NCBI GenBank assembly: GCA_964458575.1
Contig: CAYWMD010000008.1
Span: forward strand, 1 to 64,000
From: CAYWMD01 sp964458575
GTDB lineage: Bacteria; Verrucomicrobiota; Verrucomicrobiia; Limisphaerales; JADLHS01
Direction of reading: 5' to 3'
DNA length: 64,000 bases
Of the stretch, positions 35,242-44,135 are shown piece after piece. Each line of letters starts with the position of its first letter. The stretch's first letter is position 1. Both the position numbers and the translations under genes were made by a program. The notes beneath the pieces were generated by a model, which saw only the letters and a program-made list of their open reading frames with translations, searched no databases and was not told the DNA's origin.

Positions 35242-36618
35242 ATGAGCAAATTGAACGTAGATCTAGGTTTGGTGAACAAATACAACGTGGCCGGGCCGCG
35301 CTACACGAGCTACCCGCCCGCGACGAAATTCACCGACACGATTTCGTGGGAACAACTCGCCACCAAAATTGAAGCCAACAACCGCACGGCGCGCGACCTC
35401 TCCGTTTACTTTCACATTCCATTTTGCGAAACGCTTTGCTGGTTTTGCGGCTGCACCACGGTCATCACGCTCAATCACGACAAGGGCAAGGATTACGTGG
35501 ATTATCTCGGCCGCGAGGTTGCGGAGATGGCCAAGCGCATCAATCCGGCGCGCAAGGCGGTTCAACTTCACTTCGGTGGTGGATCACCCACATTTCTCCG
35601 CCCCGATGAAATTCGCCGGCTGGGCGAAGTCATCCACAAACATTTCACGTTCTCGCCTGACATGGAAGCGAGTGTGGAAGTTGATCCGCGGCGGCTCACG
35701 CGCGATCACATGGCCGCGTTGCGCGAGATTGGGTTCAATCGCGCCTCGATGGGTGTGCAGGATTTCAATCCCAAGGTGCAGGAGGCGGTTCACCGCATCC
35801 AGCCGCGCGCGATGACCCAGCAAGCGATTGATTGGATGCGCGACCTCGGCTACGGCTCGATCAACCTCGACCTGATCTACGGCTTGCCGCACCAGACACC
35901 TGACACATTCAACGAAACGCTCGACACGGTGCTGGAGATGAAGCCCGACCGGCTCGCGGTGTTCAGCTATGCGCATGTGCCGTGGATCAAGCCATCGCAA
36001 AAGATCCTGGAACAAAAAGTTTTGCCAACGCCGGAGAGTAAATTGCAGGTCCTCAAGCTCGTCATCGAACGGCTCACTGCCAACGATCAATACGTCTATA
36101 TCGGCATGGACCATTTCGCGAAGCCGAACGATGAACTCGCGGTGGCCCAGCGCAACAAACAGCTTCAACGCAATTTCCAGGGCTATAGCACGCGCGCCGG
36201 GTCGGACATCTACGCCTTCGGCATGTCCGGTGTATCGCAAATTCCGGATGCGTACTGGCAAAACGAGAAGGAACTGCCGAAGTACCAGGAAGCCGTGGAT
36301 GCCGGTCGCGTGCCGTTGCATAAGGCGTATTTCGTGACCGATGAGGACAAAATTCGCCGCGAAACCATCATGCGCGTGATGTGCGACCTGTCTTTGGATT
36401 TCGCCGCGATGTCGCAAAAGCTCGGCATCAACTTCGAGCAACACTTCGAAAAGGAACTCGCCGCACTTGCGCCATTCCAATCCGACGGGCTGGTAAAACG
36501 TTCAACCACCGGGCTGGAAATCACCGACACCGGCCGGTTGTTCATCCGCAACATCGCGATGTGCTTCGATAACACCCTCGCGCCTGCGGGTGAGCGAAGG
36601 CATTCGCGGACGATCTAG
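35242..36618 (+). CDS. hemN: Oxygen-independent coproporphyrinogen III oxidase
   Basis: This radical-SAM enzyme decarboxylates coproporphyrinogen III without oxygen. The HemN signatures are clear: GPRYTSYPPATKF near the start, the 4Fe-4S cluster motif CETLCWFCGC (C-x3-C-x2-C), LHFGGGSPTFL, and DLIYGLPHQTPDTF in the barrel. The C-terminal domain has IGMDHFAKPNDEL and the RNFQGYSTRAGSD segment. The 458-residue length is normal. It ends in an overlapping palindromic CTAG with the convergent fabD gene. With hemE upstream it forms part of heme biosynthesis. Confidence 0.95.
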   Translation: MSKLNVDLGLVNKYNVAGPRYTSYPPATKFTDTISWEQLATKIEANNRTARDLSVYFHIPFCETLCWFCGCTTVITLNHDKGKDYVDYLGREVAEMAKRINPARKAVQLHFGGGSPTFLRPDEIRRLGEVIHKHFTFSPDMEASVEVDPRRLTRDHMAALREIGFNRASMGVQDFNPKVQEAVHRIQPRAMTQQAIDWMRDLGYGSINLDLIYGLPHQTPDTFNETLDTVLEMKPDRLAVFSYAHVPWIKPSQKILEQKVLPTPESKLQVLKLVIERLTANDQYVYIGMDHFAKPNDELAVAQRNKQLQRNFQGYSTRAGSDIYAFGMSGVSQIPDAYWQNEKELPKYQEAVDAGRVPLHKAYFVTDEDKIRRETIMRVMCDLSLDFAAMSQKLGINFEQHFEKELAALAPFQSDGLVKRSTTGLEITDTGRLFIRNIAMCFDNTLAPAGERRHSRTI

Positions 36619-37544
36619 CTGGCCAGAACCTTGACCGTCGCTTCCAAGCTTGCCACGTCAGCGACGTTGAGCATCTGCGCGTTCTTGTCTATGCGCTTCA
36701 TGAAACCGCTGAGGGCGTTGCCCGGCCCCAGTTCGATGAAGCGGGTAAAGCCCTGTCCCAGCAGCACGCGCATGGATTGTTCCCAAAGCACCGATGAAGT
36801 CACCTGTTGGACGAGGCGCGAACTCACCCCGTCGGGCCGGCCGGAGGGCAAAGCGTCCACGTTGGAAATGACGGGCACGGTTGGGGCTGAGATTTGAATC
36901 CTGTTCAATTCGGCGGCCAGCTTTGACTGTGCGCTGGCCATCAGCGGCGAGTGATACGCACCGGCCACCGGCAACGGGATGGCTTTGCGCGCGCCCTTCG
37001 CCTTGGCGAGTTCCACCGCTTTGGCGATTTTTTCCGTCTCGCCGGAAATGACAAGCTGACCGGGACAATTCAAGTTGGCCAGGACCACGCCAACTTCCGC
37101 GCAAACTTCGCGTGTGGGCGCTTCGTCCAGTCCGATGATCGCGGCCATGCCGCCGCGCGTGGCTTCGCACGCTTCCTGCATGAAGCGGCCACGTTGGCGC
37201 ACGACACGCAATCCGTCCTCGAAAGTGAGCGCGCCCGCCGCCGTCAGCGCGGTGAATTCACCGAGCGACAAACCGGCGGTGGCGTGGAATTCCAGTGACG
37301 GCACGTGCTCTTTGAGCAATTGGAAGGCAACCCAGCTTACGAGAAAAATTCCGGGTTGGGCGTTTTCGGTTTTGGTGAGTTCGGGCTCGGGCCCATTGAA
37401 GCAGATGGCCGTGAGGTCATAGTTCAGCGCGGTGTTCGCGCGGTCGAACCACGCCTTGGCGGACGGGAAGGTGTCGGCGAAATCTTTTCCCATCCCGACA
37501 ACCTGTGCGCCCTGTCCGGCGAATAACAATGCGGTTTTGCTCAT
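36615..37544 (-). CDS. fabD: Malonyl-CoA:ACP transacylase
   Basis: This enzyme loads malonyl groups onto acyl carrier protein for fatty-acid synthesis. The N-terminus TALLFAGQGAQVVGMG, the nucleophile motif GLSLGEFTALTAAG (Ser in GLSLG, where most FabD have GHSLG) and the catalytic His in VAGAYHSPLM are visible. Length is 309 residues with the ATG at 37,544. The longer frame reaching 37,646 lacks family similarity. It is convergent with hemN, their stop codons overlapping in CTAG. No other fab genes are in the window. Confidence 0.93.
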   Translation of the reverse strand: MSKTALLFAGQGAQVVGMGKDFADTFPSAKAWFDRANTALNYDLTAICFNGPEPELTKTENAQPGIFLVSWVAFQLLKEHVPSLEFHATAGLSLGEFTALTAAGALTFEDGLRVVRQRGRFMQEACEATRGGMAAIIGLDEAPTREVCAEVGVVLANLNCPGQLVISGETEKIAKAVELAKAKGARKAIPLPVAGAYHSPLMASAQSKLAAELNRIQISAPTVPVISNVDALPSGRPDGVSSRLVQQVTSSVLWEQSMRVLLGQGFTRFIELGPGNALSGFMKRIDKNAQMLNVADVASLEATVKVLAS

Positions 37545-37685
37545 AGGCTGCCGGAGACTAAACCTCAAATCGAGTCGGGGAGAAAGCGTATAATTGATGA
37601 CGCCGAAGCGGGTTGAAGGAATTTGAAAAAGGTAATTTACATTCATTAGCCCGGGAGTAGTTTTCGATTACTGACAGAGGCATGT

Positions 37686-40370
37686 ATGAAAAGGTTAATA
37701 CGTCCGAGTCAACCCATCGCCATTTTGATTTGCATCGCCGGCATTTCGTGTTTCGGCGCTGATCAAATCACCCTTCAATTCAAACAGTCCCCCGGCCAGG
37801 GCGAGGTCGGTTTACACTCGCAGATGGCGCTGCCGGTGAGCGGGATGTATCCGGAGTTCAGCATTCAGCGCAGTACCAACTGGGCAACTTGGGAAACAGT
37901 GGGCGGGCCGATTCTCGGAGGTGTGGGCGTGTCGGATGAACTGTTATGGAGCGTCGTGCCACTGGCGAGCGACCGGGCGTTCTATCGGGTCAGGGCCAAC
38001 GTCAAGCTGGCGCCGACTGAGACCGATGTTGGCGACGCCGTTTACGGCTACGGCACCGAATTCGGACGGCAACTGCGGTTGCTGGGCCAATTGCCGCTGG
38101 GTGAATTCGTTTCCCGTTACGCACTCACGAATCAATATCTGCCGCAAATCACCTTCGATCCAACGACCGCTGAATTTTGGAACCAGTTCAACCTCGATCC
38201 GGCGGTGCACAACGCGACAAACCCCACCGATCCACGGCTGACGGATTTCCGGCTGAACACGAATGAGTTTGCCGTATTTCAAACGAATGGCTTCGTCGTA
38301 AGCCAGCGCCTCGGCGGTTACAGTTTTCCAGATGTGTTTTACAAGATTTACACCGACGACCTACCGGTCTTCTTCTCGGGCGACGCGGCACTGCACGCGT
38401 GGCATCGTTCTTACGTTTCAATGTTGGAAGAAGTGGAAGAGTCGTATCTCTCGCCTACGCTGCAAACCGTGCTGGAAGGCATGTCGGCGCAGGTTCCCGA
38501 TCCTTTCTGGATGTCTCTGCTTTGGCCAGCTGCAATGACCAACGGTGTGAAGGATGCAGACTTTTTTATCGCGGTGGCGAGATCATTGCTGACGGGCGTG
38601 ACCAACTATGGCGTGTATGGCCAAACTGGGTTGGTGAAAACGGCGCTGGCTGCCGTCAACAACCTCCAGCCGGCTGAGATCTCCTTGTTCGGAACGAACC
38701 GCCTGATTGATTTTTCGCAATTCCAAGTTCGTGGCCATTACGAGATTTCACAGCGGTTGCAGCGATATTTTCGGGCGATGATGTGGTGCGGGTTGATTGA
38801 TTTCCGCTTCACGGGCCTTACAAGCGACAACTCATTGCGTGAACTGTCCGGTACGGTGGCGATGCATCTGTTGCTCAGAGACTCCGGTCAATTTGGCAAT
38901 TGGAAGCAAATTGATGACGTGATTCAAATGTTCGTGGGCGCGCCTGATTCCTTGAATTTCGCCCAACTCAGCGACCTGATGACCGCTGCGGGAATCACCG
39001 CGCCGAATAGTTTACCCGACACCGCCGCCTTGCGGAACCTCCAAAGCCAACTCATGTCCGGCCAACTTGGCGTGCAGCACATCCGCAACGGCTATATCAT
39101 TTCTCCGTTCTCGCGGGAACAGGTCAAGCTGCCGCGGTCTTTCACCGTGCTGGGACAACGATTCACCTTCGATGGTTGGGCCCACGGCAAGTTGGTGTTC
39201 GACGAGATAATCTGGGATGAGAATGGAATCCAAGGGATCGAGGACAAAGTGCAGCGGCGGGTGCCGAGCGCGCTGGATATTGCGTTTTCGGTCTTGGGTA
39301 ACAGTCAGGTGGTTCCTGAACTCGCGGTTCGCATTGCGCGCACCAATCTCGTGCCGACCAATGGAGTGGCCTATTGGCGGGATGGCCGAAAGTATCAGCA
39401 CAATCTGGCGGCAGTGCGAAACGTCATGGACAATCAGGGGGCGGAGGCTTGGACCAACAACATTTACACTAGCTGGCTCAGTTGTCTGCGTGAACTTTCT
39501 GCTCCTACAACCGGTTCGCAATTTCCGCAATCAATACGGACTCACGCATGGGCCATGAAAACGCTGAACACCCAACTCGCTTCGTGGACGCAACTGCGCC
39601 ATGACACGGTGCTTTACGTCAAACAGCCCTACACGGCAATCCTGTGCTCGTATCCGGACGGTTACGTGGAGCCGCGCCCCGCATTTTGGCAAAAGATGAA
39701 AGAAATGGCATTACGGACGAAGGTTTTGATGAGCGCGCTCCCGAAAGGTGGTGTTTTCAATTTTGACGCGAGCCCGCCAGATCAAGCTGCTTTCAGCTAT
39801 TCGCTCGATGCCATGTGGACGAATCGGATCCTGTTGCTCGACAACTTCGTCAGCGCGATGGCAACGCTTCAAGGCATTTCGGAAAAGGAACTGGATCATG
39901 TCCCGCTTTCCACAAATGAAGTCGCATTCCTGAAAGGTATGGTCGAAAACCAAGGCTTTCTTTATGCGGGCGTGAGGACTTATAGCGGATGGTATCCCGG
40001 GCTGTTTTATGCAAATGCCCGGTTGCGAAACACGCCATACTACTCGCCGAGCGACAAGTGGGATGCCTTGGTGACCGATATTCACACCGATCCTACGGAC
40101 ACCTTCGTGGGCGATCCTGGTTGTATTCTTCACGAAGGAATCGGAAACGTTCATCTTTTGATGGTGGCCGTGGATTGTGGTCCCGGGGATGCCGCCGTTT
40201 ATGCCGGTCCAGTGCAAAGTCATTTTGAGTTCGAGTTGGGGCCAACGACACGCAAAACCGATTCCCAGTGGAAAGCCGAAGTGCGCAATGGCACCCTGCC
40301 GCCGCAACCCGAATGGACCCGCGAATACTTGGTCCCGGGGCCGTATACGGTGCCGTTACAGGTTTATTAG
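37686..40370 (+). CDS. DUF3160-domain secreted protein
   Basis: This large exported protein (894 residues) has a signal peptide (AILICIAGISCFGA, cleavage near residue 25) and then a short beta-rich domain (to about residue 110). A DUF3160 domain follows, recognisable by YTDDLPVFFSGDAALHAWHRSY and, further on, LASWTQLRHDTVLYVKQPYT and HEGIGNVHLLMVAVDCGPGDA. The family has no established function; it occurs in several Bacteria and Archaea, often in secreted form. The gene stands alone between fabD and a PEBP remnant. It may be involved in surface polymer handling, but nothing in the sequence shows an active site. Confidence 0.85.
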   Translation: MKRLIRPSQPIAILICIAGISCFGADQITLQFKQSPGQGEVGLHSQMALPVSGMYPEFSIQRSTNWATWETVGGPILGGVGVSDELLWSVVPLASDRAFYRVRANVKLAPTETDVGDAVYGYGTEFGRQLRLLGQLPLGEFVSRYALTNQYLPQITFDPTTAEFWNQFNLDPAVHNATNPTDPRLTDFRLNTNEFAVFQTNGFVVSQRLGGYSFPDVFYKIYTDDLPVFFSGDAALHAWHRSYVSMLEEVEESYLSPTLQTVLEGMSAQVPDPFWMSLLWPAAMTNGVKDADFFIAVARSLLTGVTNYGVYGQTGLVKTALAAVNNLQPAEISLFGTNRLIDFSQFQVRGHYEISQRLQRYFRAMMWCGLIDFRFTGLTSDNSLRELSGTVAMHLLLRDSGQFGNWKQIDDVIQMFVGAPDSLNFAQLSDLMTAAGITAPNSLPDTAALRNLQSQLMSGQLGVQHIRNGYIISPFSREQVKLPRSFTVLGQRFTFDGWAHGKLVFDEIIWDENGIQGIEDKVQRRVPSALDIAFSVLGNSQVVPELAVRIARTNLVPTNGVAYWRDGRKYQHNLAAVRNVMDNQGAEAWTNNIYTSWLSCLRELSAPTTGSQFPQSIRTHAWAMKTLNTQLASWTQLRHDTVLYVKQPYTAILCSYPDGYVEPRPAFWQKMKEMALRTKVLMSALPKGGVFNFDASPPDQAAFSYSLDAMWTNRILLLDNFVSAMATLQGISEKELDHVPLSTNEVAFLKGMVENQGFLYAGVRTYSGWYPGLFYANARLRNTPYYSPSDKWDALVTDIHTDPTDTFVGDPGCILHEGIGNVHLLMVAVDCGPGDAAVYAGPVQSHFEFELGPTTRKTDSQWKAEVRNGTLPPQPEWTREYLVPGPYTVPLQVY

Positions 40371-40376
40371 CACCTA

Positions 40377-40505
40377 CTATTTTCGCTGATACGTCCCCAT
40401 CAATTGCCCTTGGGCAACGACGTGGCCTTCCATCGCTTTGAGCAAATCGGGTTTGGTCGCGCCGGATTTGAGGTTGAGCACCGTGTCGCGCACGGAAATC
40501 AGTTG
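40377..40505 (-). pseudogene. C-terminal remnant of a YbhB/PEBP-family protein
   Basis: The minus strand reads NLKSGATKPDLLKAMEGHV followed by AQGQLMGTYQRK and a stop (TAG). This matches the end of the phosphatidylethanolamine-binding/YbhB family (ATK...LLxAMxGHxLAxGxLxGTY). The upstream part needed for a protein of about 150 residues is absent, since holB begins there on the other strand. It is a decayed gene tail of about 40 codons. Confidence 0.65.
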
Positions 40506-40541
40506 TCGCCGCTCCTGGGTTCGGCAAGTATCAAAACCGCG

Positions 40542-41567
40542 ATGGCGTTCAAAGATTTTCCTGAACAAGAACAGAGTGTGACGCTGCTCCAGCGTTCGCT
40601 CGAACGCGGGCGGCTGGCGCATGCGTATCTCTTCACCGGTCACGAGTTGGAGGAGTTGGAATCGCTAGCGCGGACGTTGGCGAAGACGTTGAACTGCCAA
40701 AAACCTATGCGCGGCCAGGCCGGCGTGGGCATTGATTGCTGCGATGAATGTCCGGCGTGTCGCAAAATCAACGGCGAAACCCATGCGGACGTGCACTGGG
40801 TGCGGCCGGAGTCGAAGTCGCGCGTGGTGACCATTGATCAGATGCGCGAGTTGATGCGCGAGGTCCAACTCAAACCCACCGAAGCGGATTACAAGGTGGC
40901 CGTGATCGTCGGGGCGGATCGTCTGAATGTTCAGGCGGCCAACGCCTTTTTGAAAACATTGGAAGAGCCGCCGCCGAAGTCGGTTTTGATTTTATTGAGC
41001 ACGGAGCCCCAGCGGCTGTTGGAAACGATTCTCTCGCGCTGCCTGCGGTTGAATTTCGCCGGTGAAGGCGGGAGGCAACTGGACGCGGCGCAAATGGAAT
41101 GGTTGGAGCGATTCGCCCGGGCGGCGGTGGAACAAAAGAGTCTGCTTGGTCGGTATCGGCTCCTGGATGTGTTGCTGCAAAAGCTGGCGGAAACCAAGAC
41201 GCGCGTGGAGGAGGCGTTGACCGCACGATCGCCCTTGGAGCGTTACAACGATGTGGAGAAGGATTTGCGTGAGCGGTGGGAGAACGAGTTGAAGGCGGCG
41301 ATCGAGGCGGAATATCGCCGCTTGCGCGGAGATTTGCTCTTGAACGTGCAGTGGTGGTTGCGGGATGTCTGGTTGCAGACAATGGCGGCGGGCAAGGATC
41401 TGGCAAACTTTCCCAGGCTTGCCGATACGGAACAAGTGGCCCGACGCATCACGCCGCAACAGGCGAAGCAAAACCTGCAAATCATGGAGCAGACGCAACG
41501 GCTGTTGCATACCAACGTGCAGGAAGCGCTGGCCATCGAGGTGGGCTTCTTGAAGTTGCACCTTTAG
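40542..41567 (+). CDS. holB: DNA polymerase III delta-prime subunit
   Basis: This clamp-loader subunit starts MAFKDFPEQEQSVTLLQRSL. The frame is open from 40,404, but the PEBP remnant occupies that stretch on the other strand, so the ATG at 40,542 is chosen. The zinc module CDECPACRK, SRVVTIDQMRELMREVQL, NAFLKTLEEPPPKSVLILL and the SRC arginine finger (ILSRCLRLNF) are all present. The P-loop is degenerate (YLFTGHELEELESLA), as expected for delta-prime. Length is 341 residues. It is followed directly by an O-antigen ligase-like gene. Confidence 0.9.
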   Translation: MAFKDFPEQEQSVTLLQRSLERGRLAHAYLFTGHELEELESLARTLAKTLNCQKPMRGQAGVGIDCCDECPACRKINGETHADVHWVRPESKSRVVTIDQMRELMREVQLKPTEADYKVAVIVGADRLNVQAANAFLKTLEEPPPKSVLILLSTEPQRLLETILSRCLRLNFAGEGGRQLDAAQMEWLERFARAAVEQKSLLGRYRLLDVLLQKLAETKTRVEEALTARSPLERYNDVEKDLRERWENELKAAIEAEYRRLRGDLLLNVQWWLRDVWLQTMAAGKDLANFPRLADTEQVARRITPQQAKQNLQIMEQTQRLLHTNVQEALAIEVGFLKLHL

Positions 41568-41597
41568 TTGGCAAACCGGTGGAGCGAGAATCGCTGG

Positions 41598-42944
41598 ATG
41601 AAAGCCAAGCATGTCGGACCTACTGCGGAGGCGGATGATCTGAACCGCGCGTTTGCGGCCTTTTTTGGCGGGTTAATGGGAGTCGCGTTGTTGAAGTTCG
41701 TAAACCCGGCGGTGTTTGAGAAACTGGTGGATTGGCCCAAGAGCGGGTACGAATGGGTGATTAATTCGTGGCCTGTGACGATTGGATACTGGCTGCTCGC
41801 GGGCATTGCGGTCATCGGGGCATTTGTGGTGTGCCGGCGGATTAACGCGCCCCGATGGTTGCTGGTCCTGCCGCTCTTGTGGCTGGGGTGGCAACTGGCT
41901 GCGGCGACGCACACGGTGGATGCTGATTTGACGCACGGCACGTTGAAGCATTTCGTGGCGTGTGTCGTATGCTTCTACCTGGGTTTTTTCGCGCTGGCGT
42001 CGGTCCGGAAGCCGGTTTTCTTCCTGTTGCCCGTTTGTTGTGCGTTCATCGTGGTGCTGGCGGTGGGGCTTGAGCAGCAATTTGGAGGCTTGGAAGCATC
42101 GCGGCGGTATTTCCTGACCTACGTTTATCCTCAAATGGAGCATGTTCCGGAGGATTATTTGAAGCGCTTGGCCAGTGACCGCATCTTTTCGAATCAATTC
42201 TATCCGAATGCACTCGCAGGGGTGGTCTTGTTGCTTTTGCCTGCAACCTTGGCAGTCATCTGGCAGAGCAAAACGACCTTCACGCCCGGGGCGAGGGCAT
42301 TCCTCGTGAGCCTGGTCGGGCTGGCGGCTTTGGCATGCCTGTATTGGTCGGGATCCAAAGGCGGTTGGTTGCTCGCGCTGTTGCTCGGTTTGGTGGCGTT
42401 GCTGAGGCTGGAATTCTCCAGACAATTGAAACTGGCAGTGGTCGGTTTGGTTCTCATCGGCGGCATGGCAGGTTTCGCATGGAAGTACGCGGGTTTCTTC
42501 CAGCGCGGGGCCAAGAGCGTTGGGGCTCGTTTTGACTATTGGGAAGCAGCCGCCCGAACGGCTGTGGCCAATCCCGTGTTTGGCACCGGACCTGGGACGT
42601 TTGGCGCGGCTTACAAAGCTATCAAACGACCGGAGTCCGAGATGTCTCGCCTGACCCATAACGATTATCTGCAACAGGCATCAGATTCGGGGGTGATCGG
42701 TTTCGCGGCATACTTGATTTTAATGGCCGGGTCGCTGATTTACAGCCGGCCCAAGTCGGAGAGCGGTGGCGGCGCAGAGAATGGATTACGGTTCACGGTC
42801 TGGCTGGGTCTGCTGGGTTGGACGCTTCAGAGCTTGATGGAGTTCGGCCTATACATCCCCGCGTTGGCTTGGTGTGGTTTCGCCTGGATGGGTTGGCTTT
42901 TGGCGACTGTGAAACCCATCGACAAACCCGGGCAAGCCCTTTAA
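41598..42944 (+). CDS. O-antigen ligase/polymerase-like membrane protein
   Basis: This polytopic inner-membrane protein of about 448 residues (TTG at 41,568, right after holB, is an alternative start) has about ten to twelve hydrophobic helices. The Wzy_C/O-antigen ligase region is near residues 300-390 with NPVFGTGPGTFGAAY and LTHNDYLQQASDSG, the conserved His and Asp lying in LTHNDYLQ. Such proteins join sugar repeat units or attach O-antigen to lipid A. The chain is short of other polysaccharide genes here, so the substrate is unknown. It precedes aroQ by 14 bases, so cotranscription is likely. Confidence 0.8.
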   Translation: MKAKHVGPTAEADDLNRAFAAFFGGLMGVALLKFVNPAVFEKLVDWPKSGYEWVINSWPVTIGYWLLAGIAVIGAFVVCRRINAPRWLLVLPLLWLGWQLAAATHTVDADLTHGTLKHFVACVVCFYLGFFALASVRKPVFFLLPVCCAFIVVLAVGLEQQFGGLEASRRYFLTYVYPQMEHVPEDYLKRLASDRIFSNQFYPNALAGVVLLLLPATLAVIWQSKTTFTPGARAFLVSLVGLAALACLYWSGSKGGWLLALLLGLVALLRLEFSRQLKLAVVGLVLIGGMAGFAWKYAGFFQRGAKSVGARFDYWEAAARTAVANPVFGTGPGTFGAAYKAIKRPESEMSRLTHNDYLQQASDSGVIGFAAYLILMAGSLIYSRPKSESGGGAENGLRFTVWLGLLGWTLQSLMEFGLYIPALAWCGFAWMGWLLATVKPIDKPGQAL

Positions 42945-42958
42945 CCTGTCGCCCACAG

Positions 42959-43405
42959 ATGAAGATTCTTTTCCTCAACGGGCCGAATTTAAACCTCCTT
43001 GGCCAGCGCGAAACGGGCATTTACGGTCGAATGAGTCTGGCTGACATCGAAGCCAAGGTTCGGGGGCGGGCCGTGGAATCGGGAGCAGAAATTGATTTTC
43101 GGCAGACCAATCAGGAAGGGGAGCTCGTTGTTTGGATTCAAGAATCGAAAGGCAAATACGACGCTTTGGTTCTAAACGCCGCGGCCTACACCCATACGAG
43201 CATCGCTTTAAGGGACGCGATTTCTGCTGTGGGCATTCCAACGATTGAAATTCACCTTTCCAACATCCATGCCCGGGAAGAATTCCGTCACAAGTCGCTG
43301 ATTGCCCCGGTTTGCATTGGCCAGATATGTGGTTTCGGTGCACACTCATACGTTTTGGCTGTGGAGGCGGCCGTTAACGCTATCGGGAATGCGAAATCCG
43401 TTTAA
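42959..43405 (+). CDS. aroQ: Type II 3-dehydroquinate dehydratase
   Basis: This enzyme of the shikimate pathway dehydrates 3-dehydroquinate. The 148-residue protein has the type II signatures: FLNGPNLNLLGQRETGIYG (active-site Tyr in GIYG), LNAAAYTHTSIALRDAI, IEIHLSNIHAREEFRHKS (catalytic His region) and GQICGFGAHSY. The ATG at 42,959 is supported by family alignment of the start MKILFLNGPNLN. In many bacteria aroQ precedes accB and accC, as it does here. Confidence 0.95.
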   Translation: MKILFLNGPNLNLLGQRETGIYGRMSLADIEAKVRGRAVESGAEIDFRQTNQEGELVVWIQESKGKYDALVLNAAAYTHTSIALRDAISAVGIPTIEIHLSNIHAREEFRHKSLIAPVCIGQICGFGAHSYVLAVEAAVNAIGNAKSV

Positions 43406-43419
43406 TTCTAACTGGATTA

Positions 43420-43587
43420 ATGTCTTTTCTCATTTTCCGTGGCGCCTTTTTGATGCTTGACGCGTTTCTGGTGCTCATTTATCCTCGCAAGCAATTGAAA
43501 CATAGATTGAGGCAGGGCTGGATTTCAGCCGCTGCTTTTTTGCTTATAGCGGGTGTAAGTGTTAGCTCGTATAGCGGACAACTTTAA
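43420..43587 (+). CDS. Small two-helix membrane protein between aroQ and accB
   Basis: A 55-codon frame (MSFLIFRGAFLMLDAF at the start, FLLIAGVSVSSYSGQL at the end) fills the gap between aroQ and accB. It predicts two membrane helices joined by a basic loop (RKQLKHRLRQ). No ribosome site is obvious. It stops 13 bases before the accB GTG. Its size fits a small membrane protein coupled to the operon. It could also be chance in AT-richer spacer DNA. Confidence 0.4.
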   Translation: MSFLIFRGAFLMLDAFLVLIYPRKQLKHRLRQGWISAAAFLLIAGVSVSSYSGQL

Positions 43588-43600
43588 CGGATTAAAGTTT

Positions 43601-44074
43601 GTGGAACTCAAAGACATTAAGGCCATCATTGATTTGATGAAGAAGAATTCCGTGTCGGAATTCGAGTTGGAGAAGCAGGATTTTAAGATCCGGCTGAAGC
43701 GAGGGGTTAACGGAGCTGGTTCTGTGGTCCAGTACGAGGACTCACCCCCGGTTGTTTATGCGAATCCAACACCCACCATCCCGCCGGTCGCTGGAGCGGC
43801 CCCCGCAGCCCCTGTTGCGGCTGTCGCCACCAATGAAGCTGAGATCAAATCGCCAATGATCGGCACGTTTTACCGCAGTCCATCCCCGGAGTCCGCTTCG
43901 TATGTTGAGATCGGGGCTGAAGTCAACCCCGAGACGGTGGTTTGTATCATTGAAGCCATGAAAGTAATGAATGAAATCAAAGCCGAGGTAAAGGGGATCA
44001 TCACACAGGTTTTGGTGGAGAACGCCAAGCCGGTCGAATTCGGTCAGCCGTTGTTCAAGATCCGACCAGCTTGA
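43601..44074 (+). CDS. accB: Biotin carboxyl carrier protein of acetyl-CoA carboxylase
   Basis: This protein carries the biotin that is carboxylated by AccC in fatty-acid synthesis. The GTG at 43,601 gives the family start VELKDIKAIIDLMKKNSVSE. A Pro/Ala linker is followed by the biotinyl domain with EAMKVMNEIKAEV (biotinylated Lys) and the ending QPLFKI. Length is 157 residues. An in-frame upstream start at 43,559 is less likely. It is followed by accC after about 60 bases. Confidence 0.93.
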   Translation: MELKDIKAIIDLMKKNSVSEFELEKQDFKIRLKRGVNGAGSVVQYEDSPPVVYANPTPTIPPVAGAAPAAPVAAVATNEAEIKSPMIGTFYRSPSPESASYVEIGAEVNPETVVCIIEAMKVMNEIKAEVKGIITQVLVENAKPVEFGQPLFKIRPA

Positions 44075-44135
44075 TAACTGAGGAAGGGCCGAGCCGGCTC
44101 AGGTGCCTCAACCAAGACCGGGAAGCCAACAGCGC

